A DNA stretch of 64,000 bases from positions 2,108,001-2,172,000 of the forward strand of contig NZ_JAYKZX010000003.1 in assembly GCF_035989265.1 (NCBI RefSeq). The letters run 5' to 3'. The DNA is from Sphingobium sp. HWE2-09 (GTDB taxonomy: Bacteria > Pseudomonadota > Alphaproteobacteria > Sphingomonadales > Sphingomonadaceae). Shown one piece after another: positions 41,800 to 51,389 of the stretch. The position numbers were made by a program, and so were the translations under genes. The notes beneath the pieces were generated by a model. That model made no database searches. It saw only the letters and a program-made list of their open reading frames with translations, and was not told the DNA's origin. Numbering within the stretch: the first letter of the stretch is position 1; each line of letters opens with the position of its first letter.

Positions 41800-42467
41800 G
41801 ATCCCGCCTTTACCTGCCCCGGCCCGACCTGATCATCGATGACCGCCTCATAACCCTCGCCCGTCCACATCCGCACCGTCACGCGACGGCTGCCATCGGT
41901 CGCGACATCCGCGTTCCAGATCAGGCTCTCATCCCTGGGCATCGGCGGCATCTCACCCTTCTTTCCCACAGGCGGCGGCGGCGTATCCCCCCGCGGCCCG
42001 CCCTTGCAGGTCGCAACCTTGCCGGTCATAAACTCGGGCGCCGCCCGCGCGGTCGTCAGCCTGTCGCCATGATCCAGCACCCATAACCAGCGCCCCTTCT
42101 TGTCGCGCCGCCAGATGGTGGTGAAATAGCCGACCGCCCCGTCCGGCCGCGTCCAGTTGCCGGTGCTCGCCGCCAGGTTGCCGTCGCACGACACATAGAC
42201 GATCGACGGCGACCAGCTGACCGACGCCGCCGGATTGGCCTGTTTCTTCAACCAGTCCTTCGCCACCACCTTCTGCGGCACGAACATCACCGCATCGTCC
42301 GCCGCCGTCTCGGCAAAAGCGGTCCACTGCCCCTTTTCCTGCGCCAGCCGGTTGAACGCGATCTCCGCCGCGATGACGCTGCTCGGATCAGGCTGGAACC
42401 GCAAAGGCGGCTTCGCAGCGACCAGCGCCCCCGCCGCCAAAAGCAGCAGCGCCAGCCGCGCCCTCAC
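41796..42467 (-). CDS. secreted SnoaL/DUF4440-like protein
   Basis: This 223-residue protein has a signal peptide (about 1-18). The first domain (about 30-150, [59 protein letters not shown]) has the cone-fold pattern of NTF2/SnoaL-like (DUF4440) proteins. The C-terminal 60 residues carry a Pro/Lys linker and another beta-rich stretch. No catalytic residues can be assigned. It overlaps folD and marC by 4 bp each and so is translationally coupled to both. Confidence 0.75.
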   Translation of the reverse strand: MRARLALLLLAAGALVAAKPPLRFQPDPSSVIAAEIAFNRLAQEKGQWTAFAETAADDAVMFVPQKVVAKDWLKKQANPAASVSWSPSIVYVSCDGNLAASTGNWTRPDGAVGYFTTIWRRDKKGRWLWVLDHGDRLTTARAAPEFMTGKVATCKGGPRGDTPPPPVGKKGEMPPMPRDESLIWNADVATDGSRRVTVRMWTGEGYEAVIDDQVGPGQVKAGS

Positions 42468-43360
42468 AACCCCTCCGGCTTGGCCAGCCCCGCGCGCGCA
42501 TGGGCCGCCACCAGCGTGTTGCGCAGCAGCACCGCGATCGTCATCGGCCCGACGCCGCCCGGCACCGGCGTGATCGCGCGGACATGGCCCAGCGCCTCGG
42601 CGGTGGCGACATCGCCCACGATCCGGCTCTTGCCCTCTTCCTCGCTATCGGCGACCCGGTTGATGCCGACATCGATCACCGTCGCGCCCGGCTTGATCCA
42701 CTCGCCCTTCACCATCTCCGCCCGCCCCACGGCGGCCACGACGATGTCCGCGCGATGCACCACGCTCGCCAGATCACGGGTGCGGCTATGCGCGATCGTC
42801 ACGGTGCAGCTTTCCGCCAGCAACAGCGCCGCCATCGGCTTGCCCACGATGTTGGACCGGCCCACGACCACGGCTTCCAGACCACTCAGGTCGCCCAGTT
42901 CGTCCTTCAGCAACATGATGCAGCCCAGCGGCGTGCAGGGCACCAACGCCTCCTGCCCCGTCGCCAGCTTGCCCGAATTGACGACATGAAAGCCATCGAC
43001 ATCCTTGGCCGGGTCGATCGCGCCGATCACGGCGGCTTCGTCGATATGCTTGGGCAGCGGCAACTGCACCAAAATCCCATCGACCCGCTCGTCCTGGTTC
43101 AGCTCCTCGATCAGGTCGAGCAGATCTTCCTCGCCGATGCTGTCGGGCCGCTTGAACTCGAAACTTTCCATCCCCGCCGCCACGGTCATCTTGCCCTTGG
43201 ACCGGACATAGACGCTGCTCGCCGGGTCTTCGCCCACCAACACCACGGCCAGCCCCGGCTTGCGCCCGGTCGCCGCGACAAAGCCCGCGACGCCTTCGCC
43301 CACCTTGTCGCGCACAGTGGCGGCGAACGCCTTGCCGTCGATGATCTTGCCGATGGTCAT
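42464..43360 (-). CDS. folD: bifunctional methylenetetrahydrofolate dehydrogenase/cyclohydrolase
   Basis: This 298-residue enzyme starts at ATG 43360. It interconverts 5,10-methylene-, methenyl- and 10-formyl-tetrahydrofolate with NADP. Visible signatures are [15 protein letters not shown] with the catalytic Lys, [57 protein letters not shown] and [18 protein letters not shown]. It supplies 10-formyl-THF for PurN, encoded at 54067. The gene is coupled by 4-bp overlaps to DUF167 upstream and the SnoaL-like gene downstream. Confidence 0.97.
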   Translation of the reverse strand: MTIGKIIDGKAFAATVRDKVGEGVAGFVAATGRKPGLAVVLVGEDPASSVYVRSKGKMTVAAGMESFEFKRPDSIGEEDLLDLIEELNQDERVDGILVQLPLPKHIDEAAVIGAIDPAKDVDGFHVVNSGKLATGQEALVPCTPLGCIMLLKDELGDLSGLEAVVVGRSNIVGKPMAALLLAESCTVTIAHSRTRDLASVVHRADIVVAAVGRAEMVKGEWIKPGATVIDVGINRVADSEEEGKSRIVGDVATAEALGHVRAITPVPGGVGPMTIAVLLRNTLVAAHARAGLAKPEGL

Positions 43361-43683
43361 GTCTGTTCTACCCATGTTGCGATAAGCGCGGTCAGGCGCG
43401 CCAAAGCGCCACCGCCGCCGATGATCCGCAGCCGCTTTAGCCGGTTGCCGTCCCCCGATTCCAGCAAAATCGCGCTTTTGGGCCAATCGAGCCTTTTGCC
43501 CAGCAGCGCGATCAACGCGCCATTGGCCCTGCCCTTTTCCGGCACCGCCCGCACCCGCGCGCAGAGCCAGCCCGCCTCGCGCTCATCGATCCACAGCCCG
43601 CCGATCGCGTCCTTCGCCGCCCCCGGCGTCAACCGCACGGCCAGCAGCAGGTCGTCGCCTACTACCGTCCAGACAGAGTTCAG
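43357..43683 (-). CDS. DUF167 (YggU) family protein with apparent CTG start
   Basis: This 108-residue protein has the DUF167 pattern [40 protein letters not shown] and [18 protein letters not shown]. The family is commonly encoded beside yggT and its function is unknown. There is no ATG, GTG or TTG before the conserved region; the only start compatible with full length is CTG at 43683, which overlaps the yggT stop as CTGA. The same 4-base coupling is used by the three following genes, so a CTG start is plausible; a sequence error turning ATG into CTG is the alternative. Confidence 0.82.
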   Translation of the reverse strand: MNSVWTVVGDDLLLAVRLTPGAAKDAIGGLWIDEREAGWLCARVRAVPEKGRANGALIALLGKRLDWPKSAILLESGDGNRLKRLRIIGGGGALARLTALIATWVEQT

Positions 43684-43994
43684 GCCGCCGCCCGCATCAG
43701 CGCCGCGAACAGATTCTCGCGTACCGGCCCCTGCAATATGATCACCGCCAGCAACACGACCATCGGCGACAGGTCCAGCGCGCCCAGGTCCGGCAGCACC
43801 TTGCGCACCGGGCGATAGAGCGGCTCGGTCATCCGATCGAGCGCATAAAGGCCGTTGCGGACATATTCGTTCGACGTGTTGATCACGTTGAACGCGATCA
43901 GCCAGCTCAGCACCGCCTGCACGATGATGATCCACCAGACCGCTTCCAGCACGATATAGACGATGCCGTTCAGGGCGTTCAGAAATTCTAGCAA
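43680..43994 (-). CDS. YggT family membrane protein
   Basis: This 104-residue protein begins at TTG 43994, seven bases after GGAAGG, the only start with a good ribosome site. Two hydrophobic blocks (GIVYIVLEAVWWIIIVQAVL, SPMVVLLAVIILQG) flank the conserved LDRMTEPLYRPVRKVLPDLG. YggT proteins are inner-membrane proteins associated with cell division or osmotic adaptation. It heads the yggT-DUF167-folD-SnoaL-marC operon. Confidence 0.88.
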   Translation of the reverse strand: MLEFLNALNGIVYIVLEAVWWIIIVQAVLSWLIAFNVINTSNEYVRNGLYALDRMTEPLYRPVRKVLPDLGALDLSPMVVLLAVIILQGPVRENLFAALMRAAA

Positions 43995-44120
43995 ACTACC
44001 GGCCTTCCAATGCTGCGCCGCCGCAAATAGGACGCCATATCTAACCCCGCGGACGGGCCGCCACAAGCACCGCGCGACGCTTATTCGACCAACGACACGG
44101 CCGCCGACCGGGCCTCGGGA

Positions 44121-44687
44121 TCAGCCCTGCGGCATCGTCCCGGGGCGGATATAGCCGAACATATGCGCCACATAATCGCCTTTACCCAGCGTCACGCCCT
44201 GCGCCCGCAGAATCGCATAGGCGGTCATCAGGTGGAAATAAAATTGGGACAGCGTCCAATCGCGCGCATATTGCTCTGCGGTCAGGTCCAAAATCATACC
44301 GTTGGGCAGGGCGTGCGCGATCGGCATGTCGTCCGCCATGTCCAGCGCATCGGCCGACACGCTGTTCACCACCGCAAGGGTTTCGCTGATGCGCGCCTTG
44401 GCGTCCGCGATCGAACCAGGCTGCTCCCCGGCATTGCGCGCCTCGTTCAACAATATGTCCAGCGCGGGCGGGAACGCCTCCCCCTGCAACCGATAGACGC
44501 CTTCCTGCGCCTGCACGCAGGCAAAGCGGATCTGGGTCGCCAGCGGATACATGTCGGGCGCCAGCCGCGCCGACAACAGCGCCTCCGCGTCCTCGCCGGG
44601 CAACTGCGCCTGCGCCTTGTCCAGCCAGGTGGACAGGGTGTTCAGCATCTGGCTGTACGTCGGGACGAGCAACTGGCTCAGCAACAT
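44121..44687 (-). CDS. DUF1993 family protein
   Basis: This 188-residue protein has the family opening LLVPTYSQMLNTLSTWLDKA and the helical-bundle segments APDMYPLATQIRFACVQAQE and LSQFYFHLMTAYAILRAQG ending GKGDYVAHM. DUF1993 belongs to the DinB-like four-helix bundle class; no enzymatic function is known. It lies 126 bp upstream of yggT and 56 bp downstream of argB, on the same strand. Confidence 0.9.
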   Translation of the reverse strand: MLLSQLLVPTYSQMLNTLSTWLDKAQAQLPGEDAEALLSARLAPDMYPLATQIRFACVQAQEGVYRLQGEAFPPALDILLNEARNAGEQPGSIADAKARISETLAVVNSVSADALDMADDMPIAHALPNGMILDLTAEQYARDWTLSQFYFHLMTAYAILRAQGVTLGKGDYVAHMFGYIRPGTMPQG

Positions 44688-44743
44688 GGTCTATCTCTCC
44701 TACGTGCGGCGCTGTCGGCACCGAAGCGCCGCGTCGGCGCGCC

Positions 44744-45649
44744 TTATTTGTGGACCAGCGTACCGGCGCCCTGATCGGTAAAGATTTCCAGCAGCATCGC
44801 ATGCGGCACCCGCCCGTCCAGGATGACGGCGGCGTCCACCCCGCCCTCGACCGCACGGACGCAGGTTTCCAGCTTCGGGATCATGCCGCCGCTGATCGTG
44901 CCGTCTTCCTGCAGGATCGCGATCGCCGCCGGGTCCAGATCGGTCAGCAACTGCCCCTGCTTGTCCAGCACGCCCGCGACATCGGTCAGCAGGAAGAAGC
45001 GCGACGCCTGCAATTCCGCGGCGATCGCGCCCGCCATCGTGTCGGCATTGACGTTATAGGTATGCCCACCCACGCCCATGCCCACAGGCGCCACGACCGG
45101 AATGATCCCCGCCTGCGCCAGCGTATCCAGGATGCGCCGGTCGACCGACACCGGATCGCCGACAAAGCCCAGGTCGACATTGCGCTCGATCCCCGAATTG
45201 GGGTCCGCCTCGCGCCGCCCGCCGACCTTCTCACACAGGACCAGCCCGCCATCCTTGCCCGAAATACCGACCGCACGGCCACCTGCGCCCGCGATCCAGG
45301 CGACGATCTCCTTGTTGATCGATCCCGCCAGCACCATTTCGGCGATCTTGGCGGTTTCCGCGTCGGTCACGCGCAACCCGCCGACAAACTGCAATTCGAC
45401 GCCCAGTTTCTTGAGCATCGCACCGATCTGCGGCCCACCGCCATGGACGACGACGACGTTGATGCCCACCGCCTTCATCAACACGACATCCTCGGCAAAA
45501 TCGCGCGCCGCTTCGGGATCGCCCATCGCATGGCCGCCATATTTCACGACGAACGTCTTGCCCGCATAACGCTGCATATAGGGCAGCGCCTCGACCAGGG
45601 TTTCGGCCTTCGCCAGGAGCGCGGGATCGGGGGCGTGCTTGCTGTTCAT
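44744..45649 (-). CDS. argB: acetylglutamate kinase
   Basis: This 301-residue enzyme starts at ATG 45649. It phosphorylates N-acetylglutamate in arginine synthesis. Conserved features are [74 protein letters not shown] and [18 protein letters not shown]. The N-terminal extension before the kinase core is of the arginine-sensitive hexameric type, so feedback inhibition is likely. The rest of the arginine pathway is not in the window. Confidence 0.97.
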   Translation of the reverse strand: MNSKHAPDPALLAKAETLVEALPYMQRYAGKTFVVKYGGHAMGDPEAARDFAEDVVLMKAVGINVVVVHGGGPQIGAMLKKLGVELQFVGGLRVTDAETAKIAEMVLAGSINKEIVAWIAGAGGRAVGISGKDGGLVLCEKVGGRREADPNSGIERNVDLGFVGDPVSVDRRILDTLAQAGIIPVVAPVGMGVGGHTYNVNADTMAGAIAAELQASRFFLLTDVAGVLDKQGQLLTDLDPAAIAILQEDGTISGGMIPKLETCVRAVEGGVDAAVILDGRVPHAMLLEIFTDQGAGTLVHK

Positions 45650-46275
45650 GCGCGGGCGCATAAGGCCAATGCGCCGCGGGAGCAAGAATATGGTTCGTGC
45701 GGAGACGCGGAGCGCGCGCGAACAGCGAGCCTTTACTCAACGCCCGACGCTTATCGCCCGATCAACCTCATCCACCCGGACCTCCCCGGCGGAGGCCGGG
45801 GCCCAGCCCTCCGGCGGGGGTAGTTCGCGCAGAGGCCCAGACCATGCGATCGACACCACCCCGCTGCAACCTCATAACCGAAACGAAAACAAGTGCATCC
45901 CAAAGCATGTCGCCCACAGTCTGGCTTTCGCGACACACCCTCGCCAGCCCGGCGTTCAAAATGCTTCGCACATAGAAGACAGGGCGCACCACCGACGGCA
46001 CGCCACGCGCCGTACAAAGCGGCCCATAAAAAATGTCGTCAACCCCATCCCTACGTTTCCCGGCACAGGCCGGGGTCCAGTCCAGACCATGCAACTGGAC
46101 CCCGGCCTGCGCCGGGGAACGCTCAATGGGACAAGACCGTTACCCAACACGACGCCAGCACAGCCGCTGGGCCGCGCTAAAAAATATAATCATATCAGAT
46201 ACTTAAATAATATAAGACAATTAGTTCGCTAACAAACGATATCGCTAATCGCCCACAACTGTCGCACTCGCTGTC
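45650..46275. other. intergenic region with family E hairpins and an AT-rich pocket
   Basis: This 626-bp stretch has no convincing gene. It contains GC-rich hairpin repeats: CCCCGGCGGAGGCCGGGG at about 45784, and a facing pair at 46064-46117 (CCCGGCACAGGCCGGGGTCC against GGACCCCGGCCTGCGCCGGG). A related element, CCCCGGCGAAGGCCGGGG, is at 14410-14427. From about 46176 to 46240 the sequence becomes strongly AT-rich (AAAAAATATAATCATATC), unlike its surroundings. The argB promoter must lie at the left end. Confidence 0.5.
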
Positions 46276-46950
46276 TCAATTGCGATCCAGCCGCCGCCCC
46301 AGCCCCACCAGCAGATAGATGACCGGCGGCACCAGAATCGCCGACAGCAGCACCTTCGCCAGCATCTGCCCCAGCAGCAGTTCGCCGATCGGAAACACCC
46401 CGTAAAAGGCGATCGACACGAACAGCAGCGTATCCACGATCTGCGACAATATGCTTGCCGTCGCCGCCCGCAACCACAACATCCGGCTGCCTTCCCGCCC
46501 CTTCAAGGCCGCGAACAAAGTGACGTTCAGCGTCTGCGAAATGCCATAGGCGATGATCCCGCCCAGCCAGATGCGCGGCGTCCCGCCCATCATCATGGCG
46601 AAGGCTTCGGCCCGCTTGGGGTCCATGTCGCCCGCTGCCGGGGTGGCCAGCACCAGGATGGATATCAGGATCGATGCGATCAGCGGCAGGAAGCCGATCT
46701 GCACCAGCCGGTTGGCGACCGCCCGGCCATGCAATTCCGCCACCGCGCTGGAAATCGTGACCAGCAGCAGAAAGGCGAAGATGCCCGCCTCGACCGCCAG
46801 CGGTCCCAGGCCCACCATCGGCCCGATCGCCGCCAGCGGCCCCAGCGCGACCTGCTTGTTGCCCAACACCCCGGCGATGCAGACCATCCCGCCATAGAAG
46901 ATCGAGAATCCGAAGAGCGAACGGCTGATAAGCGCAGGCGAAGAGGTCAT
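46276..46950 (-). CDS. queuosine precursor transporter (YhhQ/VUT family)
   Basis: This 224-residue protein has about six membrane helices and the family pattern GIFAFLLLVTISSAVAELHG, RIWLGGIIAYGISQTLNVTL and SILSQIVDTLLFVSIAFYGV. YhhQ-type proteins import queuine or preQ0/preQ1 for tRNA modification. The 135 bp upstream contain a family C repeat and no recognisable preQ1 riboswitch. The gene lies downstream of ppx on the same strand, separated by that repeat. Confidence 0.9.
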   Translation of the reverse strand: MTSSPALISRSLFGFSIFYGGMVCIAGVLGNKQVALGPLAAIGPMVGLGPLAVEAGIFAFLLLVTISSAVAELHGRAVANRLVQIGFLPLIASILISILVLATPAAGDMDPKRAEAFAMMMGGTPRIWLGGIIAYGISQTLNVTLFAALKGREGSRMLWLRAATASILSQIVDTLLFVSIAFYGVFPIGELLLGQMLAKVLLSAILVPPVIYLLVGLGRRLDRN

Positions 46951-47002
46951 CGCCCGCCCTTACCGATATTTGCCGCCAGGGGAAGGGTCACACATCGGCC
47001 GT

Positions 47003-47085
47003 CCACCACCTTCTCCCCATGGGGGAGAAGGATACGCAGCCTTGCCGCGCAGCGGCTAGGCGAAGTTGGAAGAGGGGGTGCGCCC
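47003..47085. repeat. palindromic repeat, family C-related
   Basis: CCTTCTCCCCATGGGGGAGAAGG is a near-perfect palindrome, followed by GCCGCGCAGCGGC and GAGGGGG. It lies between ppx and the queuosine-precursor transporter gene. Confidence 0.6.
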
Positions 47086-48603
47086 CTACCCCGCCAACAA
47101 CCGATATTTGACCCCCATCGCCTGCGCCAGATGGCGCAACCGCCGCTCGACCGTCTCGCCAAAGAGGTCGGCGTCCTCGTCGCGCAGGTGCAGGTCGATC
47201 TGCGTGTCCGTCCGCACCAGATGCGACAGGGCCAGTGGCCCTTCCACCCCGCCCGACAGGCGCTGCGCCAGGCGGATCGCCAGCCCCCACAATGTCGCCC
47301 GGCGCAGTTCTTCGGACTGGGCCAGCCGCTCGACGCCCGGCGCGCCCGTCGTTCCACCGCCGAAATTGCTATGCAGCGCCTGCGCCAGCATCGCCCGCTC
47401 CGGCGCAGTGATCCCCACCCAATTGCTGTGCAGCGCAATCTCCACACCCCGTTCGGCGCGGAAGTCGGGATTGGCGCGCCAGCCGACATCGGCCAGCAGG
47501 CAGGCGGCGCGGCGGATGCGGCGCGCGGCGGCATCGTCATCGGCGAACAGCGGCGCGATCCACTTGTCGATCCGGTCGCCATGGCCGCGAAAGCGCGACT
47601 GCGCCTCCCCTTCCGCCTCGGCCGCGACCAGCAGCGGATCATGCGCGCGAATATCCTCGGGCAGATCCTCGTACAGCAACCCTTCGCGCAGGCCATAGGC
47701 CGACACGACCAGCCGACTGGACCGCAACTGCCGCACCACCACCGACAGCAGCGCCGCCGCATCGGGCAATGTCGGCACGCGCGATCCGGTCATCGCCGGG
47801 ATCTGCTTCAACCGCGCCTTGTCGACATGGCTGACGATCCGGGTCAGTTGCTCGGCCCGCGCGGCGGTCATCTCATATTGATGCACCACCGGCAGCGGAA
47901 AGGCGGTCAGCTGCATGTCGAACCGCGCCAGCGCCCGCCACGATCCGCCGACCAGATAGAAGGGCAGGTCCGGCTCGGGCGTCCACCCCGCCTTGTCCAG
48001 CATCCGCACCACCATCCGCTCCAGCATCCGCGGCCCCTTGGTCCGGATCTGCGGCAGGCGCAGCACGCCCAGCGGCAACGATATCGTCTGCTCGACCACC
48101 CCGCCGCGAATCCGCGCCAGTTCCAGGCTCCCGCCGCCCAGATCGCCGACGATCCCGTCCGCATCCGGTATGCCCGACAGCACCCCCATCGCCGCACCGA
48201 TCGCCTCCTGCGCGCCGGTCAGCAGTTCGACGGTCAGCCCCATCGCCTTGGCCCGCGCGATGAAGGTCGGCCCGTTGGTGGCATCGCGCACCGCCGCCGT
48301 GGCGACGCAGCGTATCTCGCTCACCTTCATCGCCTTGCACAACTGGGCGAAGCGAGCGATGGCGCGCAGCCCCCGCTCCATCGCCTCCGGCTCGATCGCG
48401 CCGGTCTTCGCCAGCGATGCGCCCAGCCCCGCCATCACCTTTTCATTGAACAGGGTGAAGGGGATGCGCCGTGGCCCGTCATAGACGACCAGCCGCACGC
48501 TGTTGGACCCGATGTCGATGATCGCCGTGCGCGCATGGGCGGGCTGGGGCGATGTCGTCATGCTTTCGGCGACCGCCCGCACTCGGCTGAGCATCGAATT
48601 CAT
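47086..48603 (-). CDS. ppx: exopolyphosphatase (Ppx/GppA family)
   Basis: This 505-residue protein (from ATG 48603; TTG 48612 would overlap the ppk stop as TTGA) has the actin-like ATPase signatures AIIDIGSNSVRLVVYDGP, RCVATAAVRDATNGPTFIAR, LTGAQEAIGAAMGVLSGI and GIVGDLGGGSLELARI. The C-terminal half (about 310-505) has the HD-like helical region of long Ppx enzymes. It hydrolyses polyphosphate and possibly pppGpp, opposing Ppk. It lies directly after ppk in the DUF2066-hdaA-ppk-ppx operon. Confidence 0.94.
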   Translation of the reverse strand: MNSMLSRVRAVAESMTTSPQPAHARTAIIDIGSNSVRLVVYDGPRRIPFTLFNEKVMAGLGASLAKTGAIEPEAMERGLRAIARFAQLCKAMKVSEIRCVATAAVRDATNGPTFIARAKAMGLTVELLTGAQEAIGAAMGVLSGIPDADGIVGDLGGGSLELARIRGGVVEQTISLPLGVLRLPQIRTKGPRMLERMVVRMLDKAGWTPEPDLPFYLVGGSWRALARFDMQLTAFPLPVVHQYEMTAARAEQLTRIVSHVDKARLKQIPAMTGSRVPTLPDAAALLSVVVRQLRSSRLVVSAYGLREGLLYEDLPEDIRAHDPLLVAAEAEGEAQSRFRGHGDRIDKWIAPLFADDDAAARRIRRAACLLADVGWRANPDFRAERGVEIALHSNWVGITAPERAMLAQALHSNFGGGTTGAPGVERLAQSEELRRATLWGLAIRLAQRLSGGVEGPLALSHLVRTDTQIDLHLRDEDADLFGETVERRLRHLAQAMGVKYRLLAG

Positions 48604-48608
48604 CGCGC

Positions 48609-50747
48609 TCAAGCCCGCCCGCGCAGGCGCAGCGTCGGCACCGCTTCATTGTCGAACGCCGCGCCACGACCGGACAGCGACGGGTTGGTCATGAAATAGC
48701 GGTGCAGGTTGAACGGTTTGTCGCCCGGCTCCAGCCGGGTGTAATGACCATCGCTGTCCAGCGACCAGCTTTGTTCGGTGTCGATCAGGTTGGCGACCAT
48801 CACCTGGTCCAAAATCTGGTCGTGCACCGTCGGATTTTCGATCGGCGCCATGAACTCGACCCGCCGGTCGAAATTGCGCTGCATCCAGTCGGCCGAACTG
48901 ATGAAGACCTTCGCGCCATTATTGGGCAGCGCATTGCCGTTGCCGAACACGGCGATGCGGCTATGCTCCAGGAAGCGGCCGACGACCGATTTCACCCGGA
49001 TATTCTCCGACATGCCCGGAACGCCGGGCCGCAAACAGCATATGCCCCGGATGATGAGGTCGATCTGCACGCCCGCATTGCTGGCCGCATAGAGTTTCTC
49101 GATGATCGCCGGGTCGACTAGGCTGTTCATCTTGGCCCAGATCGTGCCGGGCCGCCCGGCGCGGGCATGGTCGATTTCGGTATCGATCAGCTGGCACAGC
49201 CTGTTGCGCAGATCGCGCGGCGACATGACCAGCTTTTCCAGCCGCTCCGGCTCGACATAGCCGGTGATGTAGTTGAACAGCGCGGCGGCGTCCCGGCTAT
49301 AGGCCGGATCGGCGGTGAAGAAGCTGAGGTCGGTATAGATGCGCGCCGTGATCGGGTGATAATTGCCGGTCCCGAAATGGCAGTAACTGCGGAACTGCTC
49401 GCCTTCCCGCCGGATCACCATCGAAATCTTGGCATGGGTCTTCCAGTCGATGAAGCCATAGACCACCTGCACGCCCGCCCGCTCCAGCGCGTCGGCCCAC
49501 ATCAGGTTCTGTTCTTCGTCGAACCGCGCCTTCAACTCGACCACCGCGGTCACGGACTTGCCCGCCTCGGCGGCATCGATCAGCGCGCGGATGATCGCCG
49601 ACTGCTTGCCCGCGCGATACAGCGTCTGCTTGATCGCCACCACATCCGGATCGGACGCCGCTTGCTTCAGGAAAGATACGACGACGTCGAACGCCTCATA
49701 GGGGTGATGGACGACGATGTCCTTCGCCCGGATCGCCGCGAAACAGTCGCCCGCATATTCGGCGATCCGCTCGGGGAAACGCGGCACATAGGGCTCGAAC
49801 TTCAGGTCGGGCCGGTCGGTATCGACGATACCGCTCAGGTCACCGATGCCGATAAAGCCTTCCACCTCCACCACCACCGCGTCATGGCCCTGGAGCATGT
49901 CCTGCAACATATCCTCGACCGGCTCGGGAATGCGCTCCTCTATCTCCATGCGGATCACCCGGCCGCGCCGCCGCCGCTTGATCGCGCTGCGATAATGGCG
50001 GACCAGATCCTCGGCCTCTTCCTCAATCTCGATATCGCTGTCGCGGATGATGCGGAACACGCCGCTGTTGCGGACGCGGTATCCAGGAAACAGATCGGCC
50101 GAAAAGCGCCGCACCACCGCCTCCAGCGCCATATAGCGCGCCGGTTCGCCCGGCACCCGCACGAACCGAGCAAGCGAGGGCGGGATCATCACCAGCTCGC
50201 GAATCGGCTGCTTGTCCGACAATCGCTCCAGATCGAAGATGATCGACAGCCCCTGATTGGGAATGAAGGGAAAGGGATGCGCCGGGTCCAGCGCCTGTGG
50301 GGTGAGGATCGGAAATATCTGCGTCAGGAAATGCTCGCGCAGCCACTGGCCGCACGCGTCGTCCATTTCGCTGCCCGGCCCGATGACCTCGATCCCGACC
50401 TGCGCCAGTTCGTCATGCACCGCGCCCCAGACCTTCTGCTGGGCGCGCATCAACCGCGCGCTTTCTTCGGTGATCGCGGCCAGCTGCTGCATCGGGGTCA
50501 GCCCGTCGGCGGAGCGCAGATCGACATTCTGCAACTGCTGCCCCTTCAGCCCGGCGACGCGGACGGAGAAAAACTCATCCAGGTTCGCGCCCGATATTGA
50601 CAGGAACCGCAACCGCTCCAACAGCGGATGGGCGCGGTTCATCGCTTCTTCCAATACCCGCTGGTTGAACGCCAGCCAGGACAGCTCACGGTTGAAATAA
50701 CGGTCGCTGGGCGGCGACAGGCTGACGGATGGATCGGCTTCGGCCAC
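48609..50747 (-). CDS. ppk1: polyphosphate kinase 1
   Basis: This 712-residue protein polymerises the gamma-phosphate of ATP into polyphosphate. It has the N domain (YFNRELSWLAFNQRVLEEA), the head domain, and two phospholipase-D-like catalytic domains. The autophosphorylated histidine lies in DWKTHAKISMVIRREGE, and a second conserved His is in HFGTGNYHPITARIYTDLS. VELKARFDEEQNLMWADALE and VFISSADWMQRNFDRRVEFM are also typical. All catalytic motifs are intact. The gene starts 3 bp after hdaA ends. Confidence 0.97.
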   Translation of the reverse strand: MAEADPSVSLSPPSDRYFNRELSWLAFNQRVLEEAMNRAHPLLERLRFLSISGANLDEFFSVRVAGLKGQQLQNVDLRSADGLTPMQQLAAITEESARLMRAQQKVWGAVHDELAQVGIEVIGPGSEMDDACGQWLREHFLTQIFPILTPQALDPAHPFPFIPNQGLSIIFDLERLSDKQPIRELVMIPPSLARFVRVPGEPARYMALEAVVRRFSADLFPGYRVRNSGVFRIIRDSDIEIEEEAEDLVRHYRSAIKRRRRGRVIRMEIEERIPEPVEDMLQDMLQGHDAVVVEVEGFIGIGDLSGIVDTDRPDLKFEPYVPRFPERIAEYAGDCFAAIRAKDIVVHHPYEAFDVVVSFLKQAASDPDVVAIKQTLYRAGKQSAIIRALIDAAEAGKSVTAVVELKARFDEEQNLMWADALERAGVQVVYGFIDWKTHAKISMVIRREGEQFRSYCHFGTGNYHPITARIYTDLSFFTADPAYSRDAAALFNYITGYVEPERLEKLVMSPRDLRNRLCQLIDTEIDHARAGRPGTIWAKMNSLVDPAIIEKLYAASNAGVQIDLIIRGICCLRPGVPGMSENIRVKSVVGRFLEHSRIAVFGNGNALPNNGAKVFISSADWMQRNFDRRVEFMAPIENPTVHDQILDQVMVANLIDTEQSWSLDSDGHYTRLEPGDKPFNLHRYFMTNPSLSGRGAAFDNEAVPTLRLRGRA

Positions 50748-50750
50748 GGA

Positions 50751-51389
50751 TTACTCGCGTTGCAGAGGAGGGGGATCGGGCGGGACTATAGGCAGAAAGC
50801 CTGCGGATTGCAGAGCCTCTTTCGCCATTGCGACAGAAATCTTGCGTCCAGATGACAAGGATATGCGATCGAGCAACTGCGTGACCGTATCGATCGCGCC
50901 ATAGCTGCGCTCGACCCGGCGCAGCAGCCAGTCGGGGAGGTCGGCGGCATAGCCCGCCCCGGCCCGGTCGAACGCCCGCTCGATCAGCGCGCGGGCCAGC
51001 GCCTCGTCCGGCTCGGCGATCGCGACATGCGGCGCCGCGGCCAGGCGCGATCGCAGGTCCGGCAACGCCACCGTCCAGCTGGCAGGCGGCGTCCGCCCCA
51101 CCATCAGCAATGGCCGCTGCTCCGTCTGCGCCGCGTTCCAGGCGTGGAACAGGCGATGCTCGTCGTCCCCTTCCGCCTCATCGATGATCGCGCCACCGCT
51201 CATCTGGGCGAAATGGCGCGCCAGCGTGGATCGGCCCGATCGCGGCGGGCCGGTCAGCACGCTCACCGACAGCGGCCAGTCGCGCCAGCGCTCCAGATGC
51301 GCGACCGCCAGCCGGTTGGCGTCGCTGACCAGGAAATCGCCATCACCCGCGCCACCATGCCATTCGAAAGGCAGGCTGATCTGGCTCAT
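50751..51389 (-). CDS. hdaA: HdaA/DnaA-related regulatory ATPase
   Basis: This 212-residue protein has the DnaA AAA+ core in compact form: ISLPFEW start, VLTGPPRSGRSTLARHFAQ (Walker A, GPPRSGRST), the region around AIIDEAEGDDEHRLFHAWNA and sensor region LPDLRSRLAAAPHVAIAEPD. This is the Hda-like group that inactivates DnaA by stimulating ATP hydrolysis after replication starts. The N-terminal QISLPF resembles a clamp-binding motif. It overlaps the upstream DUF2066-like gene by 4 bp. Confidence 0.9.
   Translation of the reverse strand: MSQISLPFEWHGGAGDGDFLVSDANRLAVAHLERWRDWPLSVSVLTGPPRSGRSTLARHFAQMSGGAIIDEAEGDDEHRLFHAWNAAQTEQRPLLMVGRTPPASWTVALPDLRSRLAAAPHVAIAEPDEALARALIERAFDRAGAGYAADLPDWLLRRVERSYGAIDTVTQLLDRISLSSGRKISVAMAKEALQSAGFLPIVPPDPPPLQRE

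Noticed and set aside
45751..46180. Small open frames in the argB upstream gap
   Set aside because: They arise from the GC-rich hairpin repeats and lack start sites or recognisable domains.
46951..47085. preQ1 riboswitch upstream of the queuosine-precursor transporter
   Set aside because: The leader contains a family C palindrome and no preQ1 aptamer pattern (short hairpin followed by an A-rich tail).
46729..48699. Antisense open frame of 656 codons over the ppx region
   Set aside because: Arg/Gln/His/Pro-rich translation typical of the complement of GC-rich genes; ppx on the other strand is complete.
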